This document shows, one piece after another, positions 32,952 to 36,529 of a stretch of 36,529 bases of DNA. Within the stretch, counting starts at the first letter, position 1; every line of letters starts with the position of its first letter. This stretch comes from Deltaproteobacteria bacterium (GTDB lineage Bacteria; Myxococcota_A; UBA9042; CAIXZC01), in NCBI GenBank assembly GCA_016875215.1, contig VGRX01000013.1:1-36529 (forward strand), given 5' to 3'. A model generated the notes under the pieces. That model saw nothing but the letters and a program-made list of their open reading frames with translations. It was not told where the DNA came from and ran no database searches. A program made the translations under genes and the position numbers.

Positions 32952-33941
32952 ATGTGGATGGGTCGGAGATCCGTTGGCCTTCTGGTAGGAGTTGGAATTG
33001 CGCTCGGATTTGCCCCGGATGCCGCATCTTCTTGCGAATGGCTTCCTCCCTCGGATGTCCTAGTGCTGCCCTCGGATGGGGCCGAGGAGGTTCCAATTGA
33101 CGCGCGCATCTGGGTGGCGGGTGGCGGCGGGAGCGAGGTTGTCGTCGTGCACGAGGGCGAGGAGATCGGGGGGACCAAGCATGGCAGCGGGTGGTGGAGT
33201 TTCGGGTTGGGAGAGATGTTTCCCTACTCCACGTACGAGTTCGTCGTGAACATATGTTTCGCTGCTGGGTGCCCGATCGTGTACGAATATGGACCTTTCG
33301 CGTTCACGACTTCGGCGGAGGAGGCAAGCTTGCCGGCGGAAGTCTCCGTGGTGGCCGTTGTCATGGGAGCGCCTGGAAGCGACGCGCTGCAAGGAGCAGT
33401 CCCGGCCTCGTGTGAGGAGCAGGTACTGGATCAGGATTGTTTCGATGAGGTTCCTGTGTTGATAGCAGGCTTTGCGGTGGAGCCGAACCTGTCCGCAGCT
33501 GTGTTTTCTGCTTGGCCGGTAGGGGCGGATGATAGTGAAATGCTGCTGAGTTCGGCAGAGTGCCCGATTCTGTTCGCTGGGCCGTCTGCAGACATTTCTG
33601 GCAGTTGCTTCTGGCTGGTGGCGTATAGTCTTGCGGGCGAGGCTTCGCAGCCAGCCAAGGCCTGCCTCGATGGTGGAGCTGAAGCTGAAACAAGTGGCTT
33701 GGCCGACAACATGAACGATGCTCGGTCAAGTCAGGCCGAGGACAAGTGGAGCGGACCTGTCGACGCTACGGGGTATGGTTCGGGTGCGGGGCGGGGGTGC
33801 TCCACAGCGTTATGTGTGCACTCCGAGGCGCGCTTGGGTTGCGTCGGAGTTCTGGTGGTGCTGCTGCTTGTCGGGGCTGTGGTGTGCCGTAGTTCGTCGC
33901 CAAGTGTGCGTTCCTGCGGAGGCGCTCCCGCACGGTCATGA
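32952..33941 (+). CDS. Exported Ig-like protein with C-terminal membrane tail
   Basis: I chose the ATG at 32952, preceded by a run of eight Gs (32941-32948) that can act as Shine-Dalgarno; the open frame extends to 32835 but those residues are Arg/Gly-rich and not signal-like. The 329-residue product starts with a signal peptide (RRSVGLLVGVGIALGFAPDAASS). An Ig-like segment follows, opening with LPSDGAEEVPIDARIWV, a common start of bacterial Ig-like (Big_5/SbsA) domains, and ending in YGPFAFTT. A second beta-rich part of about 150 residues with paired cysteines comes next. The C-terminus has a Cys-containing Gly/Ser stretch, a hydrophobic helix (GVLVVLLLVGAVVC) and an Arg/Ser tail, resembling a sorting or anchoring signal. 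The last 176 bases overlap the convergent Cys-rich gene. Confidence 0.72.
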   Translation: MWMGRRSVGLLVGVGIALGFAPDAASSCEWLPPSDVLVLPSDGAEEVPIDARIWVAGGGGSEVVVVHEGEEIGGTKHGSGWWSFGLGEMFPYSTYEFVVNICFAAGCPIVYEYGPFAFTTSAEEASLPAEVSVVAVVMGAPGSDALQGAVPASCEEQVLDQDCFDEVPVLIAGFAVEPNLSAAVFSAWPVGADDSEMLLSSAECPILFAGPSADISGSCFWLVAYSLAGEASQPAKACLDGGAEAETSGLADNMNDARSSQAEDKWSGPVDATGYGSGAGRGCSTALCVHSEARLGCVGVLVVLLLVGAVVCRSSSPSVRSCGGAPARS

Positions 33942-36333
33942 CACGGAGGCGCCGCGGAGGATGGACATGGCAAGGTTGTGAAGGTGCGTCGGCCGGGAAC
34001 GCCCGAAGTCTCACCATGACGCCTTGTTGTTTCGCCTTCCGGGACGAATGGGGAAGCACTTTCGACGCTGAGCGCAGCAGCACCACGACGGCCAGCAGCA
34101 TGCAGATCAGCACTGTGGCCATGCCGCTGCTGCCGCTCCGGCCGAGGGAGCATCCGTTCGATGCCTTGTCCTTGCCGCCGATGTTCGGAACGCAATCTCC
34201 GTCCTTGAAGGTGTAACCCGTGGGACAGGACTTGCCCGGCTTCACGTCCTCTTCAATCACGTCGGAAGTGGTGCCGCCGGCATCCGGCCACGGGGCGTCC
34301 GGGGGCAGGCACTGTCCACCCTTGCAGACGAGCACGGCCCCGCAGACGCCGCAGCTCCCGCCGCAGCCGTCATCCCCGCACTGCACGCCGGCGCAGTTGG
34401 GCTTGCAGCCCGCGCTGCACAGCCCGCTCGAATCGCACGAGTAGCCGACAGGACACTGGCCGCAGGTCCCTCCGCACCCGTTGTCGCCACATTCCTTGCC
34501 CGAGCAGTTGGGCATGCACTCCGGTCCGCACATCCCCTGAGCGCCGCAGAAGAGCCCGGCCGGACAGGTCCCGCACGAACCGCCGCAACCGTCCGAACCG
34601 CACTGCTTGCCGGAACAGGAGGGCATGCAATCGCCGACGCACTTCCCCTGCGCATCGCAGAACATCCCCGCCGGGCACTTCCCGCACTGTCCCCCGCAAC
34701 CGTCCGGGCCACAGTCCTTGCCACTGCATGCCGGCATGCACCCCGGGATGCACACGCCCGACCCATGGCATCCCATCCCCGCCGGACAGGTTCCGCACTG
34801 ACCACCGCAACCATCAGGTCCGCACTGCTTGCCCGAGCAGTCCGGGAGACAGGTCCCGGAGCACTTCCCTGAAGCATTGCAGCTCGTCCCCTCGGGGCAG
34901 GTGCCGCAGCTTCCCCCGCATCCGTCCGGGCCGCACTGCTTCGCCTGGCACGAGGGAGAACAGGTATCGCTGCACGTGCCCGCCGCACTGCAGTAGTAGC
35001 CAGGCTGACAGGAACCGCACGAGCCGCCGCAGCCATCCGATCCGCATTGCTTCCCCGCACACTTGGGCGTGCAGTTGAAAACGCACTTGCCCTGGTCGCT
35101 GCACGAATACCCGCCAGGACACGAGCCGCAGCTTCCGCCACACCCGTCCGGGCCGCATTGCTTCCCCATGAGCCAGCAATCCGGGTCGCACGGCTCGACG
35201 CACTTCCCCGTCGCGTCGCATTCCTCGTTCCACGAGCAGTAACCGCAGCTCCCGCCGCACCCGTCCGGGCCGCACTCCTTGCCAGTGCAGGCCGGGGTAC
35301 AGTCGAAAACGCACTGTCCGGCGTCGGTGCATGCGTACCCCTGCTTGCAGGTCCCGCAAGTGCCGCCACAGCCGTCGGGGCCGCACTGCTTGCCCCAGCA
35401 ATTGTTCGCGCAGCTCTGACAGTAGCCCCCTTCGGTGCACTGGTATCCCGCCTTGCACACGCCGCACGTCCCGCCGCAATCGTCCGGGCCGCACTGCTTG
35501 TAGTAGCAAGGTGCCTTGCAGTCCTTGCAACTGCCGGTGTCGGTGCAGTACCAGCCCGCCTTGCACTCGCCGCACGTCCCGCCGCAATCATCCGGGCCGC
35601 ACTGCTTGTAGTAGCACGAATCCTTGCAGTTCTTGCAGGAGCCGTCGCTGCAGTAGTAGCCCGCCTTGCATTCGCCGCACGTCCCGCTACAGTCGTCAGG
35701 GCCGCACTGGTTCCACAGGCACGGTGCCTTGCAATCCTTGCAGCTCCCGGTCTCGGTGCAGTACCAGCCCGCCTTGCACGTCCCGCAGACACCGCCGCAC
35801 GGGTTGTCCCCGCACTGCTTGCCCGAGCAGGCCCACGAGCAGCTCGAGCAGTAGCCATCGTCGCAGTAGTAACCGGCTTTGCACTCTCCGCAGGTTCCGC
35901 CACAATCATCGGGCCCGCAGTTGTTGTTCCAGCACGGTGCCTTGCAGTCCTTGCAACTCCCCTTGGCATCACAGTAGTAGCCCGCCTTGCAGGTTCCGCA
36001 AGTCCCCCCGCACGGATTGGGTCCGCACTGCTTCCCGAGGCACGCCCACGAGCAGGGCGAGCACGAGCCCCACTCGTCGCAGTATTCGCCGGCCGGACAC
36101 TCGCCGCAGGTCCCCCCGCACGGATGTGCACCGCACTCCTTGCCCCCACAGGCGAAGTCGCAGCTCTCGCACCACCCGTTCGATGTACAATACTCGGCTG
36201 CAGGGCACTTCCCGCAACTCCCGCCACATCCGTCGTCGCCGCACTCCTTGCCGCCACAATACGGGTAGCACTCCGCCAGCACAGAAGCCGGAAACAGGAA
36301 GACTAGCATTGCAGCAATTGCGACAACTTTCAT
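33766..36333 (-). CDS. 18-repeat Cys-rich surface protein with MYXO-CTERM-like signal and extra tail
   Basis: The ATG at 36333 starts a signal peptide (KVVAIAAMLVFLFPASVLA) followed by 18 tandem units of 35-39 residues of the form C...C.GK.CGPDGCGG.CG.C..GY.C...G.C, about six to eight Cys each. Repeats 4, 6, 7 and 8 share a KAPC.....CGPDDC variant, so they probably arose by local duplication. A Pro/Asp linker then leads to SNGCSLGRSGSSGMATVLICMLLAVVVLLRSASK in outline: a Gly-Cys-Ser, a spacer, a hydrophobic helix and basic residues, matching the layout of MYXO-CTERM sorting signals. Oddly, 98 further residues follow the helix before the TAG at 33768-33766, giving 855 in total and a 176-base overlap with the convergent gene. 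Function unknown; a disulfide-rich rod at the cell surface is inferred. Confidence 0.85.
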   Translation of the reverse strand: MKVVAIAAMLVFLFPASVLAECYPYCGGKECGDDGCGGSCGKCPAAEYCTSNGWCESCDFACGGKECGAHPCGGTCGECPAGEYCDEWGSCSPCSWACLGKQCGPNPCGGTCGTCKAGYYCDAKGSCKDCKAPCWNNNCGPDDCGGTCGECKAGYYCDDGYCSSCSWACSGKQCGDNPCGGVCGTCKAGWYCTETGSCKDCKAPCLWNQCGPDDCSGTCGECKAGYYCSDGSCKNCKDSCYYKQCGPDDCGGTCGECKAGWYCTDTGSCKDCKAPCYYKQCGPDDCGGTCGVCKAGYQCTEGGYCQSCANNCWGKQCGPDGCGGTCGTCKQGYACTDAGQCVFDCTPACTGKECGPDGCGGSCGYCSWNEECDATGKCVEPCDPDCWLMGKQCGPDGCGGSCGSCPGGYSCSDQGKCVFNCTPKCAGKQCGSDGCGGSCGSCQPGYYCSAAGTCSDTCSPSCQAKQCGPDGCGGSCGTCPEGTSCNASGKCSGTCLPDCSGKQCGPDGCGGQCGTCPAGMGCHGSGVCIPGCMPACSGKDCGPDGCGGQCGKCPAGMFCDAQGKCVGDCMPSCSGKQCGSDGCGGSCGTCPAGLFCGAQGMCGPECMPNCSGKECGDNGCGGTCGQCPVGYSCDSSGLCSAGCKPNCAGVQCGDDGCGGSCGVCGAVLVCKGGQCLPPDAPWPDAGGTTSDVIEEDVKPGKSCPTGYTFKDGDCVPNIGGKDKASNGCSLGRSGSSGMATVLICMLLAVVVLLRSASKVLPHSSRKAKQQGVMVRLRAFPADAPSQPCHVHPPRRLRVMTVRERLRRNAHLATNYGTPQPRQAAAPPELRRNPSAPRSAHITLWSTPAPHPNHTP

Positions 36334-36386
36334 CTCACTACCTCATCCAATACGCAAACCACCCGACATGCCCGACCACAAGGCTG

Positions 36387-36529
36387 CTACTTGCCTGACG
36401 CCGGGGCCTGATAGCAGGCCTTGAGCGCCCCCTTGATCTCCTCTTCCGGGGCCCCGAAGCTCCTCGCATCCTGTGCGCGGTTGTTGGCCTTCACACATTT
36501 CCCCTGGCCATCGAAGAAGCGGGCCAGAC
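36387..36529 (-). CDS. C-terminal fragment of an unidentified gene (start outside window)
   Basis: On the minus strand an open frame runs from the right edge to TAG at 36389-36387, encoding 46 residues (LARFFDGQGKCVKANNRAQD ... EEEIKGALKACYQAPASGK) with two cysteines. Codon use fits the GC-biased neighbours. It lies 53 bp upstream of the 18-repeat gene on the same strand, so the two may be one operon. No family is recognisable from this fragment. Confidence 0.55.
   Translation of the reverse strand, partial: LARFFDGQGKCVKANNRAQDARSFGAPEEEIKGALKACYQAPASGK

Overview
This is a GC-rich window from a Gram-negative bacterium, most likely a myxobacterium-like (Myxococcota or other former deltaproteobacterial) lineage. 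The evidence is the dense set of very large, cysteine-rich secreted lipoproteins, MopE-type Cys/Asp motifs, a FadL-type outer-membrane protein, and a C-terminal Cys-Ser plus transmembrane segment resembling the MYXO-CTERM sorting signal. Almost everything coded here is exported, and six genes begin with lipoprotein signal peptides. Stop codons are TAG or TGA throughout.

Layout. (a) 1-10.2 kb: three tandem, same-strand paralogues, each a long disulfide-rich stalk of Dictyostelium-type CTDC repeats ending in four 'CC...WD..C' modules. The first is cut by the window edge. The second is split by an in-frame TAG. The third is intact behind a near-consensus sigma-70 promoter with nine Gs in its spacer. 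(b) 10.3-18.6 kb: an M20 metallopeptidase and a 1,195-residue VolA-like lipase face, with a 6-bp gap, a leftward operon of a small lipoprotein, an Svf1/AttH-like lipocalin protein (broken by an in-frame TGA) and a FadL-type channel. I read this as a probable lipid-scavenging locus. (c) 18.7-21.1 kb: a knotted-type carbamoyltransferase and AsnA, separated by a structured intergenic segment with a tRNA-3'-end-like sequence. (d) 21.3-24.4 kb, leftward: a nuclease-like lipoprotein and a lipoprotein with four lamin-tail-like domains. (e) 24.6-28.2 kb: a divergent lipoprotein with eight MopE motifs, a thrombospondin-3-like stretch and a beta-propeller. (f) 28.2-33.9 kb: a stretch whose codon use looks less GC-biased, holding an ECF-sigma-like gene with a heptanucleotide tandem repeat, two translationally coupled secreted proteins (one a metzincin protease) and an Ig-like membrane-tailed protein. 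(g) 33.8-36.5 kb, leftward: an 18-repeat Cys-rich protein whose C-terminal tail overlaps the convergent gene, and the end of another gene.

The strongest leads are the VolA/FadL/lipocalin/lipoprotein cluster, the two clean in-frame nonsense codons in otherwise intact genes, and the sigma-plus-metzincin cassette with repeats able to shift frame. All assignments rest on reading motifs by eye; no database search was possible.
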